53,739 bases of DNA from CAZIVE01 sp964542435 (GTDB lineage Bacteria; Bacteroidota; Bacteroidia; Bacteroidales; Tannerellaceae). Where the stretch lies: assembly GCA_964542435.1 (NCBI GenBank), contig CAZIVE010000003.1, positions 1-53,739 of the forward strand, written 5' to 3'. Shown in pieces: positions 39,928 through 48,659 of the stretch. The translations under genes were made by a program, and so were the position numbers. The notes under the pieces are model-generated. The model did not search any database and had not been told where the DNA came from. It saw nothing but the letters and a program-made list of their open reading frames with translations. Position 1 is the first letter of the stretch. Every line of letters begins with the position of its first letter.

Positions 39928-40125
39928 ATTGGTTCTGACTTCCGAAGGGAAGCGGATTAAAAGGGAATCGGGGGAAAAGCCCGAACAGTCCCGCTGCTGT
40001 GAAACTCTATCTAACAACCGCAACACTCATACCACTGAAGTCATTCGGGAAGGATATTGGTTGGGAGCAAGTCAGAAGACCTGCCGTTCTTAAAGGTCGT
40101 TTCAACTCGTGGGATAGTGAAACGA
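39928..40125 (+). promoter_or_regulatory. Cobalamin riboswitch upstream of nrdD
   Basis: The conserved words of the cobalamin aptamer occur in order: aaaagggaatcggg (39958-39971), cccgctgctgtgaa (core, about 39992-40005), accactg and cgggaagg, and the B12 box gtcagaagacctgccg (40071-40086). A hairpin tcgtttca/tgaaacga (40097-40125) follows and could be the P13 kissing hairpin or part of the expression platform. No T-run follows it, so control is more likely at translation; that is inference. Start and end are approximate. Confidence 0.9.
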
Positions 40126-40164
40126 TGCGAAAACAGTTATTACTCTTTTATTTAAGGATCACAA

Positions 40165-42264
40165 ATGGATAACCAAGAATTGTTTATCACCAAACGCGAC
40201 GGGAAACAGGAGCCTTTCTCGATCGATAAAATCAAACAGGCTATTTCGAAGGCATTTCTCTCCACAAGTAGTTTTTCTACTGACGATATGATGACGAATA
40301 TTCTCTCTCGTATGAACATTCATAGCGGAATGAGCGTCGAGGAGATTCAGAATCAAGTGGAAGTGGCACTGATGGCGGAACATTATTATGCAGTGGCCAA
40401 GTCGTTCATGCTCTATCGTCAGAAACATACTGAGGATAGACAGATTCGCAATAAGCTTAACTTCATGATTGACTATTGCGATGCAGCTAATCCTGCTTCC
40501 GGCAGTAAGTTTGATGCCAATGCCAATGTGGAACAGAAGAATATTGCCACGCTCATCGGTGAACTTCCCAAGGCTGAGTTCATCCGTCTCAATCGCAAGT
40601 TGTTGACGGATCGTATCAAGGATATGTTCGGAAAAGAACTTGCCGACAAATACATCAATTGCCTGCAACAGCATTTCATCTATAAGAACGACGAGACCAA
40701 CCTTGCCAATTATTGTGCCAGTATCACCATGTATCCATGGTTATTGGGAGGTACGACTTCTATCGGCGGTAACTCTTCGAAGCCTACCAACTTGAAATCG
40801 TTCTGCGGCGGATTCATTAATATGGTCTTTATTGTCAGCAGTATGCTCAGCGGAGCTTGCGCAACGCCGGAGTTTCTGATGTATCTCGACTATTTTATCC
40901 GTTTGGAATATGGCAATGATTATTACAACGATTCCAGCAAGGTAGTTGATCTTTCATTGAAACATCGTACGCTCGACAAGGTCATCACCGATTGTTTCGA
41001 GCAAATTGTCTATTCCATTAATCAGCCAACTGGAGCGCGCAACTTCCAGGCGGTCTTTTGGAATATCTCCTATTATGATCGTTACTACTTTGAAAGCCTC
41101 TTCGGCAACTTCGTGTTCCCTGATGGCAGCAAACCGCAATGGAGTTCTCTCGACTGGCTGCAACGCCGCTTTATGAAATGGTTCAATAAGGAACGTACGC
41201 GTACTGTGCTCACATTCCCGGTTGAGACCATGGCTTTGTTGTCTGAGAAGGGAGATGTGAAAGATAAAGAGTATGGAGACTTCACCGCTGAGATGTATTC
41301 CGAAGGACATTCCTTCTTTACCTATATGAGCGATAATGCAGATTCACTGAGTAGCTGCTGCCGACTCCGCAATGAGATTCAGGATAACGGATTTAGCTAT
41401 ACGCTCGGCGCAGGTGGCGTTTCAACCGGTTCGAAGAGCGTGCTTACGATCAATCTGAATCGTTGTATCCAATATGCTGCTCGCTGCCATCGTCCTTATC
41501 TCGATTTTTTGGCTGAGATCATCGACCTTGTCCACAAAGTTCAGCTTGCTTACAATGAAAATCTGAAGCAGTTGCAGCGTAAAGGCATGCTTCCTTTGTT
41601 CGATTCCGGTTATATCAACATCAATCGTCAGTATCTTACGGTCGGTGTGAACGGACTTGTGGAAGGTGCCGAATACCTGGGCATTCCTATTAAAGACTGT
41701 CCTGAATATCTGACCTATGTGCAGAATGTGCTGGGATTGGTGGAAACTTACAACAAAAGGTATCGTACCAAAGAGGTGATGTTCAACTGCGAGATGATTC
41801 CCGCAGAAAATGTAGGAGTTAAGCATGCAAAATGGGACAAGGAAGATGGTTATTTTGTTCCTCGTGACTGTTATAACAGCTATTTTTATGTCGTGGAAGA
41901 CGATTCGTTGAATATTCTCGACAAGTTCCGTTTGCATGGACGTGAATATATCCAGCATTTGACAGGTGGTTCTGCACTCCATGCTAATCTTGACGAACAT
42001 CTCAGCAAGCAGCAGTATCGACAGATTCTCCGCGTAGCAGCTAAAGAGGGTTGTAACTATTTTACCTTTAATATTCCCAATACTATCTGCAACGATTGCG
42101 GCCATATTGACAAACGGTATCTCAAGGAATGTCCGGAATGCGGCAGCAAGAATGTCGATTATCTGACGCGCGTCATTGGATATATGAAACGTGTAAGCAA
42201 TTTCTCAGCAGGTCGCCAGAAAGAAGCGGCACGTCGTTTTTACGGACAAGCGAAGGAGTTATGA
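40165..42264 (+). CDS. nrdD: Anaerobic (class III) ribonucleoside-triphosphate reductase
   Basis: A 699-residue protein. Residues 1-95 form an ATP-cone (ITKRDGKQEPFSIDKIKQAI), the allosteric domain. The catalytic barrel follows, with RNFQAVFWNISYYD and SSCCRLRN. Near the C-terminus, CNDCGH (about 642) and CPECGSKN (about 655) form the zinc site, and RVIGYMKRVSNFS holds the glycyl radical Gly at about 669. The enzyme makes dNTPs from NTPs without oxygen, using a radical installed by NrdG. It lies behind a cobalamin riboswitch, so expression should fall when cobalamin is plentiful. This implies that a B12-dependent reductase (NrdJ) or another reason for sparing exists elsewhere in the genome; it is not in this window. 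nrdG overlaps the stop codon by 4 bp. Confidence 0.96.
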   Translation: MDNQELFITKRDGKQEPFSIDKIKQAISKAFLSTSSFSTDDMMTNILSRMNIHSGMSVEEIQNQVEVALMAEHYYAVAKSFMLYRQKHTEDRQIRNKLNFMIDYCDAANPASGSKFDANANVEQKNIATLIGELPKAEFIRLNRKLLTDRIKDMFGKELADKYINCLQQHFIYKNDETNLANYCASITMYPWLLGGTTSIGGNSSKPTNLKSFCGGFINMVFIVSSMLSGACATPEFLMYLDYFIRLEYGNDYYNDSSKVVDLSLKHRTLDKVITDCFEQIVYSINQPTGARNFQAVFWNISYYDRYYFESLFGNFVFPDGSKPQWSSLDWLQRRFMKWFNKERTRTVLTFPVETMALLSEKGDVKDKEYGDFTAEMYSEGHSFFTYMSDNADSLSSCCRLRNEIQDNGFSYTLGAGGVSTGSKSVLTINLNRCIQYAARCHRPYLDFLAEIIDLVHKVQLAYNENLKQLQRKGMLPLFDSGYININRQYLTVGVNGLVEGAEYLGIPIKDCPEYLTYVQNVLGLVETYNKRYRTKEVMFNCEMIPAENVGVKHAKWDKEDGYFVPRDCYNSYFYVVEDDSLNILDKFRLHGREYIQHLTGGSALHANLDEHLSKQQYRQILRVAAKEGCNYFTFNIPNTICNDCGHIDKRYLKECPECGSKNVDYLTRVIGYMKRVSNFSAGRQKEAARRFYGQAKEL

Positions 42265-42731
42265 AATACGTTAATTACAATATCGTTTTCCAGGAGATTC
42301 CAGATGAGGTGACATTAGCCATCAATATTTCTCATTGTCCGAATCATTGTCCTGATTGTCACAGCAAATATCTTTGGGATGATATCGGAACATCGCTCAC
42401 TGCTGCCTCGCTTGAGACACTTGTTGCTCCTTATGCCGAGGAAATCACATGTGTCTGTTTCATGGGCGGTGATGCATCACCTGATGAGGTGCAGCGTTTG
42501 GCTGAGTACATTCACAAACGGTATCATGGCGTGATCAAAACTGCTTGGTATTCCGGAAAGAGTCTGCTTCCGGCCGGATTTGATTCAACTACGCTTGACT
42601 ATCTGAAACTCGGCCCATTCATCACTTCCGCCGGTGGATTGCGCTCTCCTCATACCAATCAACGGCTCTATCGTCTTGACAATGGCGAGCGCGAAGATAT
42701 CACGTTTAAGATGAGAAGAGTTGCCATTTAA
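42261..42731 (+). CDS. nrdG: Anaerobic ribonucleotide reductase-activating protein
   Basis: A 156-residue radical SAM enzyme, short as is usual for NrdG. HCPNHCPDCHSKYLW contains the CX3CX2C cluster-binding motif near residue 26, and CVCFMGGDASPDEV has the SAM-binding glycines near 70. It generates the glycyl radical on NrdD with SAM and reduced flavodoxin or ferredoxin. The start ATG 42261 overlaps the nrdD stop (ATGA), so translation is coupled and the protein shares the cobalamin riboswitch. The longer frame beginning at 42129 lies inside nrdD and is not the real start. Confidence 0.94.
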   Translation: MKYVNYNIVFQEIPDEVTLAINISHCPNHCPDCHSKYLWDDIGTSLTAASLETLVAPYAEEITCVCFMGGDASPDEVQRLAEYIHKRYHGVIKTAWYSGKSLLPAGFDSTTLDYLKLGPFITSAGGLRSPHTNQRLYRLDNGEREDITFKMRRVAI

Positions 42732-42843
42732 CAGATTGTCATCTTTAGTAAATGGGATAGCTTGACAGTAGACGGTTTTTAGGCTTCGTTTTTTCAAAAT
42801 TGGAAAACCGCAAAGGAAAAGAATAGCCGATTCCCCTTCAATG

Positions 42844-42883
42844 AAAATCCCGACCTCTCGCATTGTAGGAGAAGCCGGGATTT
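42844..42883. terminator. Bidirectional terminator between nrdG and arginase
   Basis: aaatcccgacctctc pairs with gagaagccgggattt apart from a small internal mismatch. It serves convergent nrdG (plus) and rocF (minus). The arms and the loop word gcattgt are shared with the hairpin after the GH9 gene. Confidence 0.8.
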
Positions 42884-42906
42884 CGTCGAGTTTTTGTTTC
42901 TAAGGC

Positions 42907-43803
42907 TCACAATTGCTTTGTGATATAGTCTATCAGTTTCAAACAGAGGTTGGTTGTACTTTCATCAATATCAAGCTCCGGGTTCAGTTCTACCAAATCC
43001 ATCGATTTGACTAAATTCGTAGAGAGAATATGATCGATGAACTCAAAGCATTGATCAGGCGAAAGACCGTTGTCAACGCGAGTTCCTGTTCCAGGTGCGT
43101 AGTGTGGATCGATGCTGTCCACATCGATACTGAAGTGAACATTGCGTATCTTACGTTCTTTCAGTTTCAACTTGATGTCTTCAGCCACGAAGCCGATGCC
43201 CTTTTCACGGATTGCATCCATCGTGTAACAGCTTAGATGTTCTCTTTTGATCAGTTCGCTTTCGCCTTCATCCAAGCTTCGCGTTCCGACAAGGAATACA
43301 TTCTGTGGGGCTACCTTATTGCCAGGCGCATATACATTGACCAGTTCTTCGCTGCCCATTCCCATGAGTGCACTCAACGGCATGCCGTGGATGTTTCCGC
43401 TCGGCGAGGTGACGTCTGTGTTGATGTCGCCATGGGCGTCAAGCCAGATAATCCCGAAGTCGTCAAAGCATTTGCCAACGCCTGAAGCACTTCCCAATCC
43501 GAGCGAGTGATCTCCTCCGATAATAAGTGGAAAAGCGCCGCCGCGAAGCGTATCATAGACAAGTTCGGCGAGATTGTTGTTTACTTCCACGATGGCATCG
43601 AGATACTTCATGCTGTTGCTCCGTGCAAATTTGTCGGCCTTGCTTACGGGCGGAACATAAAGATTGCCGAGGTCAAAAGCTCGATGGTTATTGGCACGGA
43701 CGAGCTTCATCAGTCCTCTTTCGCGTAAATGGTTAGGAGCTTTCTCCACACCTTCACGATCGCATCCCAGATTCAGCGGGACTCCTATCACGTTGATCTT
43801 CAT
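42907..43803 (-). CDS. rocF: Arginase
   Basis: A 298-residue ureohydrolase that splits L-arginine into ornithine and urea. The binuclear manganese site is visible: IIGGDHSLGLGS (His and Asp), WLDAHGDINTD (Asp, His, Asp) and HFSIDVDSIDPHYAPGTGT (two Asp). The SPSGNIHGMP segment is characteristic of true arginases and separates it from agmatinase or formiminoglutamase. The terminal ELNPELDID is also typical. It follows rocD after 1 bp, so it should be co-transcribed. The pathway runs arginine to ornithine to glutamate semialdehyde and on toward glutamate, which GdhA can deaminate. Confidence 0.93.
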   Translation of the reverse strand: MKINVIGVPLNLGCDREGVEKAPNHLRERGLMKLVRANNHRAFDLGNLYVPPVSKADKFARSNSMKYLDAIVEVNNNLAELVYDTLRGGAFPLIIGGDHSLGLGSASGVGKCFDDFGIIWLDAHGDINTDVTSPSGNIHGMPLSALMGMGSEELVNVYAPGNKVAPQNVFLVGTRSLDEGESELIKREHLSCYTMDAIREKGIGFVAEDIKLKLKERKIRNVHFSIDVDSIDPHYAPGTGTRVDNGLSPDQCFEFIDHILSTNLVKSMDLVELNPELDIDESTTNLCLKLIDYITKQL

Positions 43804-43804
43804 A

Positions 43805-45013
43805 TCAGAACTGTGCGAAGGTCGTACGAATGATGTCGATAGCTTCTTCCAATTGATCCTTTGTAATGATCAAAGGGGGCGTAAAGCGGATGATATTCTC
43901 GTGAGTCGGCTTGGCAATCAAGCCGTTCTCCTTCAGCGCAAGACAGATGTCCCAAGCATTCTTTCCGTTCTTTGGTTCGGTGATGACTGCATTGAGCAAA
44001 CCTTTGCCGCGCACTCCTTTCACCATCGGATTGTCGATTTTACTGATCTCATCACGGAACAGTTTGCCCATTGCATATGCGTTGTCAGCCAGCTTTTCAT
44101 CACGAACCACTTTCAAGGCTGCAATGGATACTTTCGCTGCCAAAGGATTGCCACCATAAGTGGATCCGTGTTCGCCAGGAGCGATGGTTAGCATAATTTC
44201 GTCATCGGCAAGGACGGCAGAAACCGGTGTGACGCCGCCTGACAGTGCTTTGCCCAGTATCAGAATGTCTGGACGGACATTCTCGTAATCGCAAGCCAGC
44301 AGTTTTCCGGTGCGGGCAATGCCGGTTTGTACTTCATCGGCAATGAACAATACGTTATGTTTGTGGCAAAGATCGTAACAGGTCTTCAGATAACCGTCGT
44401 TAGGTACAACAACACCGGCTTCGCCTTGGATTGGTTCAACGAGGAATCCTGCAATGTCAGGATCGGCAAGAGCTTTGTCCAAAGCTTCAGTGTCATTATA
44501 CGGAATCTTGATGAATCCGGGCGTGTAAGGGCCAAAGTCTTCATACGAACTCGGATCATTGCTCAGGGTGATGATAGTGATGGTTCGGCCGTGGAAATTG
44601 CCGTTACATACGACAATCTTGGCTTTTTCCGGCTTGATGCCTTTAACTCGATAGCTCCATCTACGGCAAAGCTTCAACGCAGTCTCGACGCCTTCGGCAC
44701 CTGTGTTCATCGGCAGCAGTTTGTCATATCCGAAGAACTTGCACGCAAATTCCATGTATTCGCCCAATACATCTGTGTAAAATGCGCGTGAAACAAGAGT
44801 CATCAGTTTTGCTTCTTCATTCAGCGCCTCAATGATCTTAGGATGACAATGTCCCTGGCTCAATGCTGAATATCCTGAGAGAAAATCGAAATAACGCTTT
44901 TCTTCAACGTCCCAAACAAACACTCCTTCTCCACGATGGAGAACGACGGGCAGTGAGTGATAGTTGTGAGCTCCGTAACGAGCCTCCCGTGCAATATAAT
45001 CTTCTGGTTTCAT
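43805..45013 (-). CDS. rocD: Ornithine aminotransferase
   Basis: A 402-residue class III aminotransferase that moves the delta-amino group of ornithine to 2-oxoglutarate, giving glutamate-5-semialdehyde. YGAHNYHSLPVVLHRGEGV at the N-terminus and the active-site segment SQGHCHPKI are typical of the family. LPMNTGAEGVETALKLCRRW, NFHGRTITIITLSND, FIADEVQTGIARTGK (PLP Asp) and ILGKALSGGVTPVSAV (PLP Lys) follow in order. ATG 45013 (MKPEDYI) is preferred over the upstream frame start at 45061, because the promoter box at complement 45068-45075 would place the transcript start near 45061. It forms an operon with rocF. Confidence 0.94.
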   Translation of the reverse strand: MKPEDYIAREARYGAHNYHSLPVVLHRGEGVFVWDVEEKRYFDFLSGYSALSQGHCHPKIIEALNEEAKLMTLVSRAFYTDVLGEYMEFACKFFGYDKLLPMNTGAEGVETALKLCRRWSYRVKGIKPEKAKIVVCNGNFHGRTITIITLSNDPSSYEDFGPYTPGFIKIPYNDTEALDKALADPDIAGFLVEPIQGEAGVVVPNDGYLKTCYDLCHKHNVLFIADEVQTGIARTGKLLACDYENVRPDILILGKALSGGVTPVSAVLADDEIMLTIAPGEHGSTYGGNPLAAKVSIAALKVVRDEKLADNAYAMGKLFRDEISKIDNPMVKGVRGKGLLNAVITEPKNGKNAWDICLALKENGLIAKPTHENIIRFTPPLIITKDQLEEAIDIIRTTFAQF

Positions 45014-45067
45014 AGATATGATAGATAAAAGTTTGACAATATGTTCGTCTTTCAGTTTCAAATGTCA

Positions 45068-45075
45068 CAAAGATA
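45068..45075 (-). promoter_or_regulatory. -7 box of rocD-rocF
   Basis: TATCTTTG on the minus strand, leader about 47 nt. The rest of 45076-45329 contains no gene that I can see. Two copies of atgttaagaaacac(a/t) at 45111 and 45133, 22 bp apart, may be a binding site upstream of the promoter, but the evidence is slight. Confidence 0.6.
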
Positions 45076-45329
45076 ACATCACCGCGTTTCAAGATGGTAA
45101 TTAAACAAATATGTTAAGAAACACAAAGTCGTATGTTAAGAAACATCTTTTTCTGTACCATATTCCCCAATTCCTTTCTCGTTTATCTGTCATTATGGTA
45201 GTTCGAATTTATTACAAGCGGTTTTGGAGAATTTGATTGTTGATATAATTCAAAGCTTCAATAGTCACAGCTAAAAACATGACTAGTCATTTTCCAAAGG
45301 ACCTTCTGTGCAGAGATTCAGTTTCTTTT

Positions 45330-45367
45330 TAAAACGAAAAACGGCACGGTGAAATTGCCGTGCCGTT
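45330..45367 (-). terminator. Terminator of the PASTA-rluD-ddl-acyltransferase operon
   Basis: aacggcacgg pairs with ccgtgccgtt around an 8-nt loop. On the minus strand it is followed by TTTTTCGTTTT, 22 bp after the acyltransferase stop. Confidence 0.9.
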
Positions 45368-45389
45368 AATGATATCATGAAGAAAAAAC

Positions 45390-46553
45390 TTACAAGGTTG
45401 TCAAGAAATTTTTCAAAGGATTCGAATACATTTCCAAGATTTTGTTCGTCAGGAACGCCTCATCTTTATTTGGCAAATCCACTTTACCGACTTGTCCGCT
45501 CAGATATTTGTTGAAATGTGCACGATCCTTATCGCTATAGTGTTCGTGGAACTTATTCGTATTGAAAAGCATGTCAAAAGCCACATAGTTGCAAGGATAG
45601 AAGCGGTAGTTTTTGAAGATCTCCTTATCTATGATAGCGGCGACCTGTGCGATAGCTTCGTTCTTTTCCATGGTCGGATCCAGTTTCGACAATTCTTCAT
45701 TGATAGGATGTGTCAATGTAAAGTGAACGCGTCCTTTGTTGTTGAGGATGCCTGTTTCCATGCTGAGCAGATCATCGTGTTGCGTCTTTACAAAGGAAGG
45801 ATCGTCACGTTTTTGTTGGAATTCCTTAGCTTTAAGATAATCGCAAGGATCATATTCGTAAGAGATGGCAACGGGGAAAATATTCAGTTCCATCAAGTTC
45901 TCCAAGACGTTTTCTTTATCTCCGCCCATGTTGAGCATTTTTAAAACGCTGCCTTGTGTCCTATCATCAGAATCTTTGGCACGACCTTCGCGTTGTGCAA
46001 TCCAGAGAGATTCCTTTGTCTCTTTGATGGTCTTATGGATGTAGGCTGAAAGCTCTGAGCTAGATTCGAGGATTTGCCGTCCTGTTGAACTGCGTTTTAC
46101 GATGAAGCTATTGTTGAGTCGGACGAGCGTCTTGATCCAAGGACGAATCAGAAGGTTGTCTCCTATGGCCACTTGCGTCATGCCATAACCCACTTCGTAG
46201 AGCATTACATTCAAGAAGGAGGCGTCGAGTACGATGTCACGGTGATTGGATATAAAGGTGCAAGGTGCTTTGTCTTTTGGTAATCTGCTACGACCTGAGA
46301 CGGTGAGTGAGAAGGTGGTGTAGTTGGCAACTGTCATCACTGCGTCGTAAGCCAGTGTGGATTTGAATTCTTCCTTGGTTTTGCATTTCCGCATGGCAGC
46401 AACGAACTGCTCCCACGTTACATGAAACTTGATATAATGAAAAGCTCGTTCGAAATCTTTATTAGCGACCAATTCCTCGATAGCCGCTTTGACCTCGTCG
46501 TTATTTAACGGACGTATGTCATCAAAATTTTGGGAAACTGTTTCTCTATCCAT
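45390..46553 (-). CDS. Glycerol-phosphate-type acyltransferase family protein
   Basis: A 387-residue protein. ISNHRDIVLDAS gives an HX4D-type catalytic motif (NHRDIVLD) near residue 110, and FIVKRSSTGRQ fits the second acyltransferase block. Unlike PlsC it lacks a clear N-terminal membrane helix, is longer, and carries a distinctive segment QREGRAKDSDDRTQGSVLKML. The family is found in Bacteroidetes next to ddl. It probably transfers an acyl chain to a lipid or glycolipid, but the acceptor is unknown. It is the last gene of a four-gene operon, 11 bp after ddl, and is followed by a strong terminator. Confidence 0.75.
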   Translation of the reverse strand: MDRETVSQNFDDIRPLNNDEVKAAIEELVANKDFERAFHYIKFHVTWEQFVAAMRKCKTKEEFKSTLAYDAVMTVANYTTFSLTVSGRSRLPKDKAPCTFISNHRDIVLDASFLNVMLYEVGYGMTQVAIGDNLLIRPWIKTLVRLNNSFIVKRSSTGRQILESSSELSAYIHKTIKETKESLWIAQREGRAKDSDDRTQGSVLKMLNMGGDKENVLENLMELNIFPVAISYEYDPCDYLKAKEFQQKRDDPSFVKTQHDDLLSMETGILNNKGRVHFTLTHPINEELSKLDPTMEKNEAIAQVAAIIDKEIFKNYRFYPCNYVAFDMLFNTNKFHEHYSDKDRAHFNKYLSGQVGKVDLPNKDEAFLTNKILEMYSNPLKNFLTTL

Positions 46554-46564
46554 ATCAGTTCGTA

Positions 46565-47563
46565 TTATTTGTTCTTCTTTTTCTTTTTCATGAGTTCATT
46601 CTCAATTATGTCAGTCATGACGTCGGTGATGTTCAGTCCTGCAGCTTTTACCTGTTGCGGTATAAAACTGGTGGCTGTCATTCCCGGCGTTGTATTGATC
46701 TCGAGCAAAGTAGGCACTTGTTCCTTTGTAATGATCCAGTCCACGCGAATGATTCCTTTGGCTCCTAAGATGTCGTAGATGCGAAGCGTCTCTTTCTGGA
46801 CCTTCTCAGCTATTGCTTTAGGCAGTCTGGCCGGCGTTATTTCATCAACTTCTCCGTTATATTTGGCATTGAAATCGAAAAATTCGTTCGGCGTAACCAC
46901 TTCGGTGAGCGGGAACACTACCGCTTTGTCCTTTACTTTATAACAACCGCAAGTCACTTCTGTTCCGGAAATAAAGCTTTCCAGTACAACTTCTTTTCCT
47001 TCGTCGAATGCTTTCTTGATTGCAGGCTGAAGATGTTCGGCATCTTTCACCTTCGTAACGCCGAAGCTGCTTCCTCCGTCGTTCGGTTTGACGAAGATAG
47101 GAAGTCCCAGCTGTTTTACTGCTTTGTCTGTGTCAACGGCTTCACCGCCGAAGAGATGGATGGAATCTGCAATCTGTACGTTGAAGTTCTTCAGATAATG
47201 GGTGCAGACGAATTTATTGAAAGTGAGTGCGCTCACCAGCATTCCGCAGGATGAATAGGGCATCTCGAGCAGATCGAAGTAACCTTCCAGACGGCCGTCC
47301 TCGCCGGGCGTGCCATGAATCGTGATATAGGCAAAGTCAATGTTGATCTTTTCTCCGTTATTCATGAAACTGAAGTCGTTCTTATCGACTGGAGTTTCCT
47401 TCCCATCGGGTAGTTTGGCAACCCAGCTGTCTTTGTTGATGATTACGATATACAGATTGTATCTGTCTTTATCGATAAAAGAATAAAGGCCATCGGCGCT
47501 TTTCAGTGAGATGACATTTTCCGACGAATAACCGCCGGCAACGATTGCAACGTTTCTTTTCAT
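46565..47563 (-). CDS. ddl: D-alanine--D-alanine ligase
   Basis: A 332-residue ATP-grasp enzyme that makes D-Ala-D-Ala for peptidoglycan precursors. VAIVAGGYSSENVISLKSA is the N-terminal signature with the family Glu and Ser, YITIHGTPGEDGRLEGYFDLLEMPY follows, and FVKPNDGGSSFGVTKV is the ATP-binding lysine segment. VDWIITKEQVPTLLEINTTPGMTATS ends with the Mg-binding Glu and Asn. ATG 47563 is chosen because it fits the family start (MKRNVAIV). It lies between rluD and the acyltransferase gene. The mix of a cell-wall enzyme with a pseudouridine synthase and a PASTA protein is seen in other Bacteroidales. Confidence 0.94.
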   Translation of the reverse strand: MKRNVAIVAGGYSSENVISLKSADGLYSFIDKDRYNLYIVIINKDSWVAKLPDGKETPVDKNDFSFMNNGEKINIDFAYITIHGTPGEDGRLEGYFDLLEMPYSSCGMLVSALTFNKFVCTHYLKNFNVQIADSIHLFGGEAVDTDKAVKQLGLPIFVKPNDGGSSFGVTKVKDAEHLQPAIKKAFDEGKEVVLESFISGTEVTCGCYKVKDKAVVFPLTEVVTPNEFFDFNAKYNGEVDEITPARLPKAIAEKVQKETLRIYDILGAKGIIRVDWIITKEQVPTLLEINTTPGMTATSFIPQQVKAAGLNITDVMTDIIENELMKKKKKNK

Positions 47564-47574
47564 ATTATTATATC

Positions 47575-48657
47575 TTAGCATTCAACTTTATATGTCACAT
47601 ATTTCCTCCACTTATCGAGGAGTTGCTGCATGTCGTCCGGAATCTCGGAGTCGAAGAACATCTCTTCTTTTGTGGCTGGATGAACAAAACCCAAGGTCTT
47701 GGCGTGCAATGCCTGCCTTGGACAAATGGTGAAGCAGTTCTGAATGAACTGTCTGTATTTTCCTGAAGTCGTTCCTTTCAGAATCTCATGTCCTCCATAT
47801 CTTTCATCGTTGAACAGCGGATGTCCGATGGATTTCATGTGAACTCTGATCTGATGCGTACGACCTGTTTCCAATCTGCATTCCACCAGCGTTACGTAGC
47901 CCAATCGTTCCAACACCTTATAATGGGTGACTGCTGGTTTCCCATGGTCACCATCGGGAAAGATTGCCATCATCAGTCGATCGTGGATGTCTCTTCCGAT
48001 ATTCCCTTCTATGCGGCCTTCGTCGGTCTTGACAATGCCCCAAACCAAAGCCCAGTACGTTCTTTTCGTCGTCTTGTTGAAAAACTGCATGCTGAGATTG
48101 GTCTTCGATTCGGGATCTTTGGCAATGACGAGCAGTCCGGAAGTGTCTTTGTCGATTCGATGCACCAATCCAAGGCGTGGATCTGAAGGATCATAGTTCG
48201 GATCATCTTTCAGATGCCAAGCCAGTGCATTCACGAGCGTTCCGGAATAGTTCCCGTGTCCTGGATGAACAACTAAACCTGCCGGTTTGTTTACGACCAG
48301 CAGCGAGTTGTCTTCATAAACGATGTTGAGAGGAATATCTTCTGGGGTAATTTCGAATTCGTGTCTCGGACGATCCATCACGATACTGATCACGTCGAGT
48401 GGCTTCACACGGTAGTTGCATTTCACAGCTTTTCCATTAGCCAAGATACAGCCGGCATCGGCAGCCTGCTGGATTCGGTTACGGCTTCCTCCGGAAATGC
48501 GATCCACGAGAAATTTGTCAACCCTCAGCAGTGCCTGATTTTTGTCTGCAGTGAAGTGAAAATGCTCATAAAGTGGAATGGCACCCGATTCATCTTCAGC
48601 CGCCAACAGATCGTCTTGATCTTCATCTTCTCCTATGTCATTTTTCCAATCGATCAT
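47575..48657 (-). CDS. rluD: RluA/RluD-family pseudouridine synthase
   Basis: A 360-residue protein. An S4-type RNA-binding domain at about residues 35-100 (LLRVDKFLVDRISGGSRNRIQQAADAGCILANGK) precedes the catalytic domain. GLVHRIDKDTSGLLVIAKD has the catalytic Asp near residue 165, and the RTHQIRVHMKSIGHPLFND block is diagnostic. RluD converts three uridines of helix 69 in 23S rRNA to pseudouridine; other RluA-class members act on tRNA or elsewhere in rRNA, and only the S4 domain and length favour RluD. The acidic N-terminal extension (DIGEDEDQDDLLAAEDE) is unusual. It starts 2 bp after the PASTA gene stop. Confidence 0.85.
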   Translation of the reverse strand: MIDWKNDIGEDEDQDDLLAAEDESGAIPLYEHFHFTADKNQALLRVDKFLVDRISGGSRNRIQQAADAGCILANGKAVKCNYRVKPLDVISIVMDRPRHEFEITPEDIPLNIVYEDNSLLVVNKPAGLVVHPGHGNYSGTLVNALAWHLKDDPNYDPSDPRLGLVHRIDKDTSGLLVIAKDPESKTNLSMQFFNKTTKRTYWALVWGIVKTDEGRIEGNIGRDIHDRLMMAIFPDGDHGKPAVTHYKVLERLGYVTLVECRLETGRTHQIRVHMKSIGHPLFNDERYGGHEILKGTTSGKYRQFIQNCFTICPRQALHAKTLGFVHPATKEEMFFDSEIPDDMQQLLDKWRKYVTYKVEC

Positions 48658-48659
48658 TG

